Positions 10,905-24,200 of a DNA stretch of 64,000 bases are shown piece by piece. The DNA lies in the NCBI RefSeq assembly GCF_003597395.2, contig NC_133770.1, forward strand, positions 17,647,844 to 17,711,843. Direction: 5' to 3'. The notes below the pieces were generated by a model that had not been told where the DNA came from, searched no databases, and was given only the letters and a program-made list of their open reading frames with translations. Each line of letters begins with the position of its first letter. The stretch's first letter is position 1. The stretch comes from Chelonoidis abingdonii. Taxonomy: Eukaryota > Chordata > Testudines > Testudinidae. The position numbers were made by a program, and so were the translations under genes.

Positions 10905-11205
10905 ACAAAGACTGTGAATGGCTTGCCAGCTACAAAACCAGTTTCTCCTCTCTTGGTTTTCACACCTCAGCTGCTGGAAGAGGGCCTCATCCTCCCTGAT
11001 TGAACTAACCTCATTATCTCTAGCCTGCTTCTTGCTTGCTTATATATACTTGCCCCTGGAAATTTCCACTACATCCACTACATTCACCCACGAAAGCTCA
11101 TGCTCCAAAATGTCTGTTAGTCTGTAAGGTGCCACAGGACTCTTTGCTGCTTTTAAAGACTTTTCAGGGTCCCTTCCAGCTCTAGGAGATTGGTATATCT
11201 CCAAT

Positions 11206-14200
11206 TATTTATTTATTTATTTTATTTATTTGACTCTTGATCAATTTCCACCGTAACACTCTAAGGTCACAGAGCTAGAGAAGTGAAGAGAGATGGGAAG
11301 GGAAAAGCTCCTGCAGACAGTAACTGTATTGTGTGTAGAAAGGGAAGAAGCCCATGCCATGCTAGATGAGCAGAGAGAGGAGTAGATAAAGACTGTGGGC
11401 CAAATGATGGCTGGCATAAGCTGTGCATTGGCTCCACAGATCTATGAAAATCAATGGAAACAAACTCATGGAGGATTTAAAAAAAAACCTTTTGAACTGG
11501 AGCCTGAAATGAGCGCGGAGGAGTCCCAACCTAGTGCCTCCTTTCAGTGGTCACAGACCTAACTTCTCTCTGGTAGTATGCACCCGAGTAGCCGCCTCTT
11601 ACTTGAAACCCGGGTAAGCTGCACTGTAGCTTTTATAGCTGTTTATTTTATTTGCACAGATGCAGCTATCCCAGCTGACTGATGGTTGAAACCCCAAGTA
11701 TAGACAAGGCCTCAGTGTTCCTGCTCAAGATGTTCTGCTTGAAATTAAGATTCATTAATAAGCCTGATGAGCTTTTTAGTTATGTTATTTGTAAAGACAG
11801 AGTAACCCTCTCCCCAAATCCCAAACAAAATGTTGCCACAGAAATGGAAACTTAAAGAAAATAAATAGTCCTCCTACACTTTCTGCCAAAGGTGTCACTG
11901 AATGTTTTGGTTAAATAGCAAGTTATTGAAAGGATCTGCTCTTCTGAATCTGAATCCCTGATTTGTTTTAAATGCTGTTTCATACTTCATATGTCGTGTA
12001 CAATGTGGCGTGAACCAGTGGGATTGAGGGGGAGAGGGACAACTACATCTCAACAAGGAACAGATGGAATATTGCATATTAAATTTGTATTCATGTGATA
12101 TAGGCCTGCTTTCTCTCACTGTGCTAGCTTCTGGACAAAGGCTTTCCAGCTGGGGGGCCCTGAGGTTCTCTTCACTCTGGCACTCACTTATTTCATTTCC
12201 TCCTAATTGAAGGCCTGATTCCTCTTAGATGTCTGTGAAATAAAATACCCCTTCTCTGTTAGAACAGAGTGATTACTGACTGGTCTTCTCTGCAGTGGTC
12301 AGAAAGGGCATATCTGTGCTTCAAAAAAGAACTAGATCAGTTCGCAGCCAGTGTTTTGTGTGCATGTGGTGGGGCTGTGTTGGAATGGTGCCTTTTCATT
12401 GCCAGTGGGGAGACAGCTCTAACGTTCGCTAGAGAGCAGCTTTTTAGGCTAAATAAAGTTTTAAAACAGACCTCATTCCACTGCTCCCGTGGAGAAAAAC
12501 TGGCTAGTGCACAGATCTTCCTGTAGTGCGGATGAGCTTGAACAGTCTACAGATCAGTCAGCAAGAAACAATGTTGTTGTGAGAGGCTGTAGCTGTTCGT
12601 CTAATCTATTTGCTCCGTGGCAACCTCCCTTGCTTTTTTGAGTCTAGATTCACCTTGGCAACATCCTTGACCTCCGTTGGCACAGGGAGTGGGAGACTTG
12701 AGGCAGATGCTTTGAAGCTATGGTGTAGCTAAGTACTGAGCCAGCTAAATTGGATGAAGAAATGATTCAGAAATCCCAAGCTTTTGTTTACTGTCTGGCT
12801 ACTTTCATGGTTCTAAAGTAACAGCTCAGCAGCAGCATCCCTCTTTAGAGCATAGGAGAAGGCTTCTGATTGACAGTGTGTGCATTGCACCTGTATACAG
12901 AGGGCCAGCACAAGACTTAGGCTCCATTTAAACCCACTTAAGTCATTGGGCTTAAGTGCTGCATAGTCTGGCACTTTGCACAGGGATGAATTTCACCTAG
13001 TAAGAATAGCAGGTAAATATTTTTTGTTAGAAGAACTTTAACAAATGAAGGAGTGGCATGGTCTGACCTGGGAATGCCAGAGTTTGATTAACAGTGATGC
13101 TTTGTGATCTTAGCCAAGTCACTTGGGGCCCAATATTGCATTTTTATAGCAAAATCTCACTGACTTCAAACTTCAGTGGGAGCATAATCATAGGCTTAAT
13201 TTCTGTTAGTTTTCCACCTGTAACAAGGGAATAATTTCTACCTACCTCACAGAGATGTTGTAAGGGATAATCAGTTATTCATAAAGCGTTTGGAAGAGGC
13301 TGTAGATGCTGTCTCTTGTTCTGATTTGTTCTTTGCTAGATTCAGCTGAAGAGTTTTGTTGGTGATTTCTGATACTTTGACAATCTTACTTCTTTAAAAC
13401 CCATGGATACTTGAAAATAGACCCAGCCATCTCACCCCTCCAGCCTCCCCCCCAAAATAAAACAACAACAACAAACAAATGGATGATAGCTACATATATA
13501 GCTGTAGAAAGAATTGTGTATTTTGGTTAATTGGTTTAGATCAAGTGTAACTCTGAAAGAGCATTCCAGATTTTTCTGGTGAACTCTATGTTAGGGGTTC
13601 TTAATTACCTTTCTCCTCCCATCCCTCAAAACAAACCAATAAATCTAACTGATAGCTGCCAGAAACACCTAATCAATACATTTCTCAGGACCAGTTTTCC
13701 ATTTTGGGTATTATGTGATTTCTTGGACCTTAATTTCGACAAGAGAACTCAAAAAGTGTAACTAATTTTCTTGGCAACTGTAAATAAAATGCAGTCACCA
13801 GTACAGTCTATTTCTATTCCCTCCCCTGTCCTCAGTTCTGTAATGTTCAGTTCTGATAACGGTTGTCGATACGTCTCTGGGAAGTCATGTTTGTGGGTGA
13901 CTGCTTAGAATAAAAACTCTGGGCTAGTTTGCTCCCTCCCAGTTCTGTTTCATAGCCCTTTGCCTGCTGTGGAATCCATCCCAAAACCTGGAAGGATATT
14001 CAAGGGTCTGCAGGAAGCCAATGCCAATCTAATCTCTCTGCTAGGGACTCTCCTGGAGACCTTGGGGTATCCTGTCACAGAGAGGGCTCTGCAAAGAAGG
14101 TAAGAGAGCCCAGGCTTTTTACCTTTCCCTGGTAACTTCTCAGGGCCAGATAAAGTACGGTGAACGTCTCCCTCCACTGCCCCACATAACATAGGTCAGT

Positions 14201-14876
14201 TCTCAGCCGCTAGCTGGCCCTGTCCTTTCTCACCCCCTGCACGGATCCTGACATTGCAGAGTGTCTTTTGGGATTCTCGCAAATAGGGCAGTCTCACTGA
14301 GGTGCCTTTTAACTCCCTTCCCTTTCACAGTGGAGGAGTGAGTTTGACATGTGGATCTTGGAGGCATTCCTGAGATACTTCCTTAAAAGTTACTTCCCCA
14401 CCCCTTTGGATCGGTCACCTCCTCCTTCTTGTTTGAGTTTTCATGTGTGTGTTTCTCTTTTATTATCCTTTCCTTAGCCTACATGTCTTCCTTTCCTGTC
14501 TCTTAGAAAAACAGAATATTATGTGTTATAAGTAATAAGAGTAATACAAACACTTTGTGACTTCTGTATTGTGGACACCAGTAAACTGTCCCACAACTTG
14601 AAAGAAACTGCTGTTAATATTTCACCCAAGACTATCTGGGTCTTTAGCCTTGTATCTGAAGATATACAGTACTAAGGAGTCTGGGACCCTAAGTATTTTG
14701 ATATTTGGGTGGAAGAGGAAAAAGAAATAATGCGTAAACATAAAATTAAAATATAGAGCATAGGTTTAAAATAGCATTTTATAAAAAGTTGGCATTTAGT
14801 TACTCCATGCATAAGTCTACAGAAGAGTCTTAACAGATGGAGGTCTCAGTTCGGTGTTTCTTTGATTCTCTTTCAG
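11206..14876. other. Intron upstream of the first coding GALNT11 exon; little recognisable
   Basis: Contains an ATTT-type microsatellite (about 11203-11232), a degraded Harbinger-like end near 11690-11715 (ATAGACAAGGCCTCAG) and a MIR-like remnant at 13085-13315. No exon, CpG island or promoter could be supported. Confidence 0.4.
13085..13315 (+). repeat. MIR-like SINE remnant
   Basis: Contains TGTGATCTTAGCCAAGTCACTT, then CTACCTACCTCACAGAGATG and ATAAAGCGTTTGGAAGAG in the order of MIR-type SINEs. It is heavily diverged and interrupted. Confidence 0.4.
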
Positions 14877-15209
14877 GGAATTGAGAATGGGCCATCAACA
14901 ATGCTAGCTCTACAATGGGAAGTGTCACGCTTCGCTATTTCTGCTATGGGTGCCTTTTCACATCTGTGACCTGGACACTTCTGCTGTTTGTTTATTTCAA
15001 CTTCAGCGAAGAGACCCAATCTTTCAAGAATGTGCCCGTCAAGGGGCTGGAACCTCAAAAGCCACTTCCAAAAAAATTCTATCCCCGTTTCACTCGGGGT
15101 CCAGTTCGTGTACCTGAACCACAACGGAAAGGCAGCAGTATAGGGAATCCATTTGGAAATCATGCACAGGACCCAGTGAAGGGAGACATGGAGCTCTCCC
15201 CTGAAATGG
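14877..15209 (+). CDS. GALNT11: GALNT11 first coding exon (5' UTR 14877-14914, codons 1-98 plus 1 nt)
   Basis: The acceptor is a pyrimidine-rich tract ending in AG at 14875-14876 and the donor is GTAAGT at 15210. The start at 14915 has A at -3 and G at +4, a strong context, and is followed by the family N-terminus [15 protein letters not shown]. Residues 1-7 are cytosolic, about 8-28 form one signal-anchor helix, and the rest is a proline- and lysine-rich luminal stem. N29-F-S31 is a possible N-glycosylation sequon right at the membrane edge. Two upstream ATGs (14887 and 14901) in the same exon are out of frame. The exon ends in phase 1, and the split Gly codon is completed by the first two bases of the next exon. 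Confidence 0.95.
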
Positions 15210-18200
15210 GTAAGTAGGCTTGGTCATCATCTTTATCAATGACGTACACGCACACACAAACACATCTTAGTTAAAAGAGTAGAAGTGAGACCATAAGACT
15301 TTAAATGTGTCCAAAGAAAACTTTTATACTCAAAGAGAATATTTATTAAAATGTTGATCCTGGTGTTTCTCTTGGTTTCAAAGTAGACTTAGTTTATTCT
15401 TTTACGATATGTATTTGTTTAATCCAAAATGTTGCAGTCTAGCCTTTATTCTAAAATATTTTCATTTTTGCTACATAAAATGCTAAAACAGAGAACTTCT
15501 GACATTTAACATCCAGGGTACAAACTTTGATATACTACCTTACCACTGGTAGCATTTGTATGTCTCATGTTGGTAATTTACTTTGAAGGGGATTGGACTA
15601 AAATATGTGTGAAATTTTAGAGGCTGCAGAAAAACTCAGTCCATCTTTTTCAATATTAAAGATTTAAGAAGTGGTTTGCTTGGTGATAGTATGAGGCCTA
15701 TGTTTGCTATCCATGTATCATAGAAGTATAACATGATCTACAAACAAGACTGGAAAAGGGAAGTTGAGTAGTTCATTCATCTGACAGTTAGGGTCAAGTC
15801 TTGCTTACTTTATTCAGGCAAATAGGTCTGTTGACTTCACTGGGACTACTTAGAGTGTGGCATTTTGAACTGAAAACTGGCCATTGAACTGGAAGAAGGT
15901 AGCGTAAGTCAGGCCTGGTCTACACTACGCATTTAAACCGAATTTAGCAGCGTTAAACCGATTTAACCCTGCACCCGTCCACACAACGAGGCCCTTTATA
16001 TCGATATAAAGGGCTCTTTAAACCGGTTTTCATGTTACGTCCTCGCCCGACCGAGAGGAGTAGCATCTGAAATCGGTATTGCTCATTATCGGTATTTCAG
16101 GGTTAGTGTCGGCCGCAATAGAACGTATTGGCTGCGGCAGTATCCCAACAGTGCACCATTGTGACCGCTATTGGCGAAGCCATCTGAAATCGAATGCAAC
16201 TGGCCCATGGTAAACAGGAAATAAGCCCGCGAACTTTTGAATTATTCCTGTTGTCCAGCATGGAGAGCTCAATCAGCACAAGTAACAACGCACTCTCCTG
16301 AGATCGAAAAAGGAGATCCAGCATGGAGCTGCACGGGATGGACTGGATCTGATCGCTGTATAGGAGAGGATTCGCACGCTAATAGGACTCCGTTCCAAAA
16401 TAGGATGAAATTGAAAAAATTCCAGGCCATGAATGGCAGAAGAGGCCACACCAGGGACATCAGTACAGTGCCGTGTGAAGGTTAAGGAGCTCAGACAAGC
16501 CTACCAGAAAACCAAAGAAGAAATGGAAGGTCCGAGGCAGGGGCCAAAAACATGCCGCTTCTAGTGAGACTGCATGCAATTCTAGGGGGTCCGCGCCACC
16601 ACTACACCACCCTTGTCCGTGGATTCGAAGGTGGCGGGTGGTAATCTCAGCTGGTGAGGATTCTGTGAACGGGGAAGATGTAGAGGAGGAAGAGGAGGAC
16701 GAGCTTCCGCAGAGAGCACACAGCACTCCATTCTCTCCAACAGCCAGGAGCTTTTTCTCACCGAGACGGAATTACCCTCCCAGCCCTCCAAGCCACTATC
16801 CCAGACAATGAAGTCATGGAGGGACCTCTGGTGAGTGTACCTTTGTAATATAACACCATGGTTTAAAAGCACATTTTTAATGATTGATTTGCCCTGAGGA
16901 CTTGTGGGAGGCATTCGCAGCAGTACAATTATTGGAAAAGTCTGTTAACAATGTCTGGGGATGGAGCAGAAATCCTCCAGGGACATCTCCATGAAACTCT
17001 CCTGGAGGTACTCCCAAAAGCCTTTGCAGAAGGTTTCTGGGCAGGGCAGCCTTACTGTCCTTGTCCATCTAGGGACCACTTGACCACGCCATGCATGTAG
17101 AGTAATCTGGTATCACTCATGACAAAGGCCTAACTGCGTATGTCCCGGTGTCTGCTGGCATTCAAGCGACATCCTTCTTTATTCTCACTGTGTTATCCTC
17201 AGGAGAGTGATATCGTTCTATGTAATACTTGGCTGAAATTCAGGAATTAAGTAAGGGCAGAATGAGATGGCGCATTCCTACTGGCGTTTGGCCTGTGGCT
17301 ATTGAAAAAAGAAATCCTTCCTTGCAGGTAGCGATAGCGGGGGAGGTGGGAGATTGGGCTGAGCTGAGCTTTTGGTCGTTTGGTTAGCAGGGATGCTTCC
17401 CTGGCTGCCAGCCATGGGAGTGGGGTTGGGGAGGGGAGTGTTTAGCAGTGATCTTCGCATGCTACCATCCACTTGTGTGGGTGAGGGTAAAGCGAACATC
17501 CGCAGGATTGATGGGGGGTTGTGTCGTTTCTGGCCGGCCATTCATCAACAGAAAGAAGCAGCACGAACGGGAATTGCTTGATTTGGGAAAGGAGGGGCAC
17601 TGTGTTAATAGGGTCTGCACGAAGCGAAAGACATATGGTTTCTTATCCATGGCTGCATGCAAGCTGATATCTGCTGGGGGCGATGCTGTGTGTGAGATCT
17701 GTAAACACCCAGAGCGCAGGCACTCATATTGAAGATGCAAAATGCGACGCTTGTAGTGAATCACATGTGGCTATGTTAGTGTAATATGTGTTCCTGTGAA
17801 AGAGTATTAACCATTGTGGCTGTAAAATGTGTCTTTTAAATAGCTTCTCTCCTTTTTTGCGCGGCTCACTCATGGACTGCAAATTTTCAAGGCCTCCGCT
17901 ACTCCGCACCGGAGGTATCTCAGATTAAGGCGGTGGAAAAAAAAGACGTAGACGAATGTTCTGGAACAGGAAGTGATCTCACACATGAAATAGTCATTGA
18001 CTGAGTGGAAGACATGGGTATCAAATTACGGAAAGATGCCAGTGACTTGAGACAGGAGGAGCCAATGGTGAGTAGCAAGGAGGGACGCTTGAATGAGAGG
18101 TTGGCGGCAAGGAAGTATCATTGAGGTCTTAGGCAGGGAATGTATCCAGTAATGGGTGGCGGGATGCAAGCTACCACCGAATTAATGTGCTTAGTGTGGC

Positions 18201-21200
18201 CGCGTGCACTCGACTTTATACAATCTGTTTTACAAAACCGGTTTATGTAAAATCAGAATAATCCCGTAGTGTAGACGTACCCTCACTCTACTGGTGTCTT
18301 AGCTCTTTCCGTTGGAAGTATAATACAGAATATATTTTTTGTCTAGCCCTGAATTTAATACTAGCAGTGCTCGCTAATGCTCTCTACATTCTTCTTCAGT
18401 AAAATTTCAGTACAGTGTCAGCTGTTGGAGAGTTTTATGGAGTTTAAGAAAAAGCTTACCAAAATGTAACTGCAGATGTGCTCATAGGCTTATGTGATCG
18501 ATAGAAGGTGAAATGCCTTCCAAAATTTAACTGCCAACTTGTGATGCCACAGGGCATGCAAATTCTTACCAGTTTGCTGTAATACCAACAGCTGCTAATT
18601 GCTGCATAGTCCAGAGGTGACCATCTCTTTCCAAGTATTCACTGCTTGCCAGGAAATGAATTGGAGAGTTGCAGCAGAAAATCTCTTTGATCTTGAAACC
18701 CAGAGACTAGCTGGACTTGTGAAAGCCAAATGTATTATATTACAGGACATGTCCTATATAAAAAATTGGGAGACAGCTGGGCCTCTGTTAGAATTAGACT
18801 AATGTTATAGGGAAGGGTTTCCTGTCTGTCCAGTCTGGAGAAGCGATAAATATGCCAGGTTGTACAGTTTAAAAAAACAGTTTGGCATATTATAGCTGAA
18901 AACAAAATGCCATCTGGTAGGGTAATCTATATTTTTTTCTTATAAATGTATGAAACACATATAACACTGCTATAGTAAAGGGTTTGTTGATGTTTCCATT
19001 GCAAGCCTTCTTTTCCAAAGGCTGAGAGCTGTTGTTTGGACTGGAATTTGTCAGGCACTTTGCATACACGTTGTTAGCCTGCATGCAGCTCTTCAAAACA
19101 AGCTTCAATACTATTTATGAGTTTGACTGTGTTTAGAGAAGGGGGAAAAAAAGTGTAGACACTTGTGTGAGGGCAGTCTGTAGAACAAAAACCAGTGCAA
19201 TTAGGCATGAAGTTTTCAAGCATTTGGCCCTTAAGGCGGGTGAATTGAGCAAGCTCAATGGCAGTAGTGCTTGCTGAGGATGCAAGTATGACTGAGCTTA
19301 GAGCCTCTGGACCAGTGGTAAGAAGCTGTGGGTGGCTGTGCCAGTGGACTGTCAGTGTAAACAAACTGTCTGGCGACCCACCAGCGGATTACCCTAATGG
19401 GCTGTGTGCAGGCCGCAGGTTACCCACCACTGCTCTGGACACACAAAAGCATTGCTAAGGTCAGATGTGCAACTCCAGGGAAGGGTTTGTGCCACTGCTT
19501 TTGTGGCTACTGCTGGACGAGGAAGGGAAAGTGACACTATTAATAGTCACATGTCTAACCTCCGTGACTAATGGCTTGTCACATTGCAGTGAACCTTGTG
19601 GATAAAACACCCAGTCAGTGCAAACCCCATGGAGACAGATTGCTTTGGTGTGAACTGTGACTTCCACTGATGTAGTTCCCCATGGTTTCAAACCTCTAGT
19701 ATAGGGGTGTGAGCCACTGCTGCTACATTAGTAATGCTGCACTTGAGGCTAAAAACCCCAGCACAGACAGTGCGTATGGCAGTCACATTGGTGCATCACT
19801 TGTTAGGGGGAGGGCCAGGTATGTATCACTGGAGAATCACTGTTACATATCCCTTGGTGTAAATCCCATTACCATGTGACAGTCAGTCATGTTACATCTG
19901 TGCTATGAAGGGAAATAGGGAGATCTTGCTGTTTTCCCCTTCCAAAAAGATTTCTGCAGCTTGTATTTCTCCTTCTATTTTGCCTCTTTTCTTTCTGATC
20001 TTGTCACCTCCCTGAACACTCTGAGGCTGTCATTGCCCTAGGTCACCTGGATTTTGCATAGCTCTCAAAGCAAGGTAATCTCTTGGGTGTGTTGCAGAAG
20101 GTGAATTTAGGGTTTCCTTGCTTATTGGTTTGTCAGACCTTTGACATGTTGAATAAGGGAAAAAATAAATGAAACCATTTGTTCCAGTAGTTCAAAGCTT
20201 GTACCGAGTTGAGTGAAATGTCTCAGTGAGTACAACAGAACACAGTGGAGTTTGGGACCTTGAACAGTAGAGTTTAAATTGTTTTTGGCCCCAAGCACAG
20301 AGTCAGGGACAGAAAGAGTGACAATGCAGGATTTTACCGCTTCTAATAGCATGCTTTTTGAGACTGAATGGCTGCCTCTACCCTGCCACTGGACTCAGTG
20401 GGAATTGATGTTTCTGCTAAAACAATCAGCGAAGAAATAGTAAACTCTGTTGCTATTGAAGTTTTCATTCTGAGGCTTGTCTCAACACTTCAGGTGAGAT
20501 GAATGATGGTAGATCGGGCTTTTTTGATAGCTATTGTTTTTGTCTCGCTGAAGTCTCATGAAACTGCACTGCACTAGGGCCATGATTGGTTGGATTTTCT
20601 ACCACCACAAGGGCAGAAACTTACTGTATTTAAATAGAAACATAAACTTTGTAGAAGGTTAATCTGCTGTGGGTACCAGATTATGCATCAAGAGGGCTAG
20701 ATCTGTCTGATTAGTTGGGTGTTTGACACCTGTGTTTTATACTGAGTTAAGAGTGAGGTTTTTAGGGGGGAAGGAATGTGTGAGGAATAGGAAATAAGCA
20801 CAATGGGGCTATCACTCTTTGGGGGATGTTATGCTTCATTCACATACAGTCTATTTTTATTACACCTATAATGGTTGTTCGTAGACATAACCTATTATTG
20901 GGGTAGAAATTGAAGTATTCATACAGAAATGTGCTTTGAAAACGGGTTAAAATATGATTTGTAAAGGCAGATTGTGAAAACTGTGTAGGAGTTAACCACT
21001 CCATTTCAGTACTTGATCATTGCCGGAGGATGTTTTTGACCTAATGAACTGATTTTGATATGTTTCTATTATAGGCATGATTTTTAACGAACATGATCAG
21101 CAGGTGAGAGACTTAGGCTATCAGAAGCATGCCTTCAATATGCTTATCAGCAACCGGCTGGGATACCACAGAGAGGTGCCAGATACAAGGGATGCAAAGT

Positions 21201-24200
21201 ATGTCTTTTGTATCATTTTCTCTATAAATATAATGTTTTCAAGGGCCCAGTGTACTAAATAATGAGACTGGAGTTAAACATTTGGCTGTTACACATCTAT
21301 TATATTTTGCTTTAAACATATCAGTTACCACTGAAGGCAGATTTCCAGTCCTTTGATACTTGCAGCCAGATGGCTTGAGGTTATTCTTTTAGTTTGGCGG
21401 GCTTGCTTTATTGAATACTGTTCAGAATTGGATCTCAAGAGGCAAACGGGAATGGGATAATAATTGTTCGTAATTGGAAAATCTCTACTGAGCAGGTCAC
21501 GTGAGAAAGTCAGACAAACTCTATCTTAAGGCAGAGTGCGTGCATGTAATTTTAAGATCACCTACACAGACCATATATCTACTTACTCTACCACACAAGT
21601 CTCTTTGAATTTAGATTTTAAAATACAGTGTGTCTTCAAAGAAATACATATACAGTAGAATCTTTACAAGCTAATGACACTCAGCTGAATGGATCAGAGG
21701 GTTAAAGTAGAAAATATTTTCTTGGTCAGATGTTAGATGGAGAAGCTAATAGGTTAGAAAGTATCCTGCTCAATTTAAATATGAAAAGCCATCTGGTGGT
21801 CACCTCAGGGACCTAACTTCAAATATATGGTAGTGGAATGGATTAGATCAGGGGTCGGCAACCTTTCAGAAGTTGTGTGCTGAGTCTTATTCACTCTGAT
21901 GTAAGGTTTTGTGTGCCAGTAATACATTTTAACGTTTTTAGAAGGTCTCTTTCTATAAGTCTATAATATTTAACTAAACTGTTGTATGTAAAGTAAATAA
22001 GGTTTTTAAAATGTTTAAGAAGCTTCATTTAAAATTAAATTAAAATGCAGAGCTCCCTGGACTGGTGGGCAGGACCTGGGCAGTGTGAGTGCCACTGAAA
22101 ATCAGCTTGCGTGCCATAGGTTTCCTGCCCCTGGGTTAGATGATCACTAATTAATATAACCCAGAACCTCTCTGTGTTAGTTCTTTGTAATGGACAAATA
22201 ACCAACTAATGGTGAAATTGATTCCATCCAGGGAACAGAGTGCGCTGAAGAGAGCTCCATTAATGGACTATCAAGGATATTTCACGTGAGGACAGAGATA
22301 CATGGAGCCGTAGAGAAGTTTGCATAGTGCATACATGTATTCTGTGCAGGTGTACTCTGAAGTGTTATTCTGAAGGGATGATATGTGGAAAAAACCCAAA
22401 ATTCTGTACCTGTATTATTAATTACATACTAGGGTCTTTAAAAATGAAAGCATTTTTACAGTCTAATATATGTTTTTCCATTTATTCTGTTGGAGTGAAT
22501 AGCAAAAAGGTAAGCAGTGTGGTGAGTGTAACTGACTGCTAATCTCACTTTTTTTTAATATTCAGTTTCACATTTTGTGTCTCATACACCAATACAATGT
22601 TGTTAAGGTTTTTAATTTGAGTTAAATGTGCTTAAGCTGCTAGTGCTCATGAAGTTTGTATCAGTAAGTTTACACCCAAATTAGGTTTTTAATTAAACAC
22701 GTTTCCCCCAGACACACAGAGCACCCCAGCTGCCACTGAAGGTGTTACAAATTATTGTGTTCTGTACCTTGAAAATCAGACCCGTAAAGTTTAAACATTC
22801 AAGTTAATGAGTGTTTGAAGGCTTAATGGAGCCTAAGAATAGCAGAGTACTCTGTCTTTATATACTAAGTCACATTGCTGCGTGCTAGTAGAGGTTGGGA
22901 AGGTGAGAAAAGCTTAAGTAGGGCCCTTTCTTGATGTCGTGGAAAATAGTGCTGTCTATCTAGTGACTTTCTGTTCGAAAGCACAATTTTTCTATACTCT
23001 GTTACACTTAGATGGAGTAAAGCAACCATTGGAATGCCCCCAAACGTGCGCACGCTCTCCCTCCTCCCCCCAAAAATCATGGTGTAACTTTTGTTTTTGT
23101 TGTGGTTGCTCAATTGTGTGTAAATGTAATGGGCCATAGATGTTGCACAAAAGCGCATATCCCTCCCAGAGCTAAATCCACTTGAATTCAAGTGAACAGG
23201 TTTCTTGACGCAACCAGAGTTGCATTTTAGGTCCTGAAGTTTTTGCTATCACTTGGCATTTTGCTATCTCAAATGCCAGTATTGACAATTTACCCTGTAT
23301 CATATCAGATTTGTAGATATCAGGGAGAGAAATTGAAATAGGCAGATAAAAGTCCTCTTATTTTTGCTAGAAGACTTTCAGTGCCTGCTCTAACTACTGT
23401 TTCCTAGGAAGCTGACCCTATAGCACTGTATGCCTTTAAGGGCATACAGGTATTACATTTTGTAACGTGCAGCAATAATTTCTATGTATGTGGGTCTAAA
23501 TTGTGTGAACTGTAGGTATAAGGCTACTCTATACTTGGTTGATCCCTAATGTAAGTATTATGTTAATGAACATCTCTTAGGCCTTTGTCTATACTACGGA
23601 GTTAGGTCGACGTAAGACAGCTTACGATATGCACCTAACTACGTCAGTGTACACACTTCAGCCTTGCTTCCACCGATATAAGCGCCCTACTGCACTGACA
23701 TCATAACTCCACGTCCATGAGAGGCATAGGACTTATGTCAGTGTAGTTAGGACAGTGCAGTGTCTGTGTAGATGCTAGGTTACTTACATCTATTGGCTGT
23801 CATTCTGTCTATTTAATGGCTCCTGGCTCCCAACTTGCCAGCCTGTCTCCGCTCTAAGCAGTGCTGCCACCCAGGCTTCTGGCTCGGGCTGCTGCCTGGG
23901 CTCCCTGCTTCCCACAGGGAGCCCTGCTGCCCTCCTGGCTCCCTGCTCCTAGCCCAGCTGCTGCCCAAACTCCTGGCTCCCCATGCCGATCTGGGCTGCC
24001 ACCCGGACTCTTGGCTCCCCACTGGGAGCACAGCAGCCAACCAGACTCTGTGCACGGATCTTCCCTCAAGGAGTCTGGTTACCCTCTCTCAGGCTCTCGG
24101 CTCCCTGCTCCACACTGGGAAAATGGCTGTACCCAGTGTGGGGAACTCCGCACCTGGAGCCCAGTGCGGAGCCAAGACATCAAGGGGGACAGGGGGAGCC

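Larger units (their letters stand above)
10254..11161 (+). mobile_element. Penelope-like retroelement, 5' truncated, with an inverted 5' arm
   Basis: The right part (about 10592-11161) is the 3' end of a Penelope-like element on +, coding a GIY-YIG endonuclease piece followed by the 3' UTR. The left part (10254 to about 10591) is the same 3' UTR in reverse, so the copy is a foldback. At the join, 24-nt perfect arms 10556-10579 and 10592-10615 enclose a 12-nt loop. Such arms are typical of the inverted partial copies Penelope elements leave. Hammerhead-ribozyme remnants are present in the arms (see findings). Confidence 0.85.
10110..11205 (+). repeat. tRNA-derived SINE (turtle Cry type) split by a Penelope insertion
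   Basis: The head at 10110-10253 carries a pol III A box TAGCTCAGTGG (10118-10128) and B box AGTTCAGTCCT (10162-10172). The body then breaks off at CTTTCA. It resumes at 11162 with TTTCAGGGTCCCTTCCAGC through GGTATATCTCC near 11205. The short TTTCA at 10249-10253 and 11162-11166 flanks the inserted element as its target duplication. The insertion is therefore younger than the SINE. Confidence 0.85.

Noticed and set aside
16640..16710. Acidic run taken at first for a host nuclear protein exon.
   Set aside because: It sits inside a transposon with clear ends and in the position of the acidic tail of its Myb/SANT-like gene.
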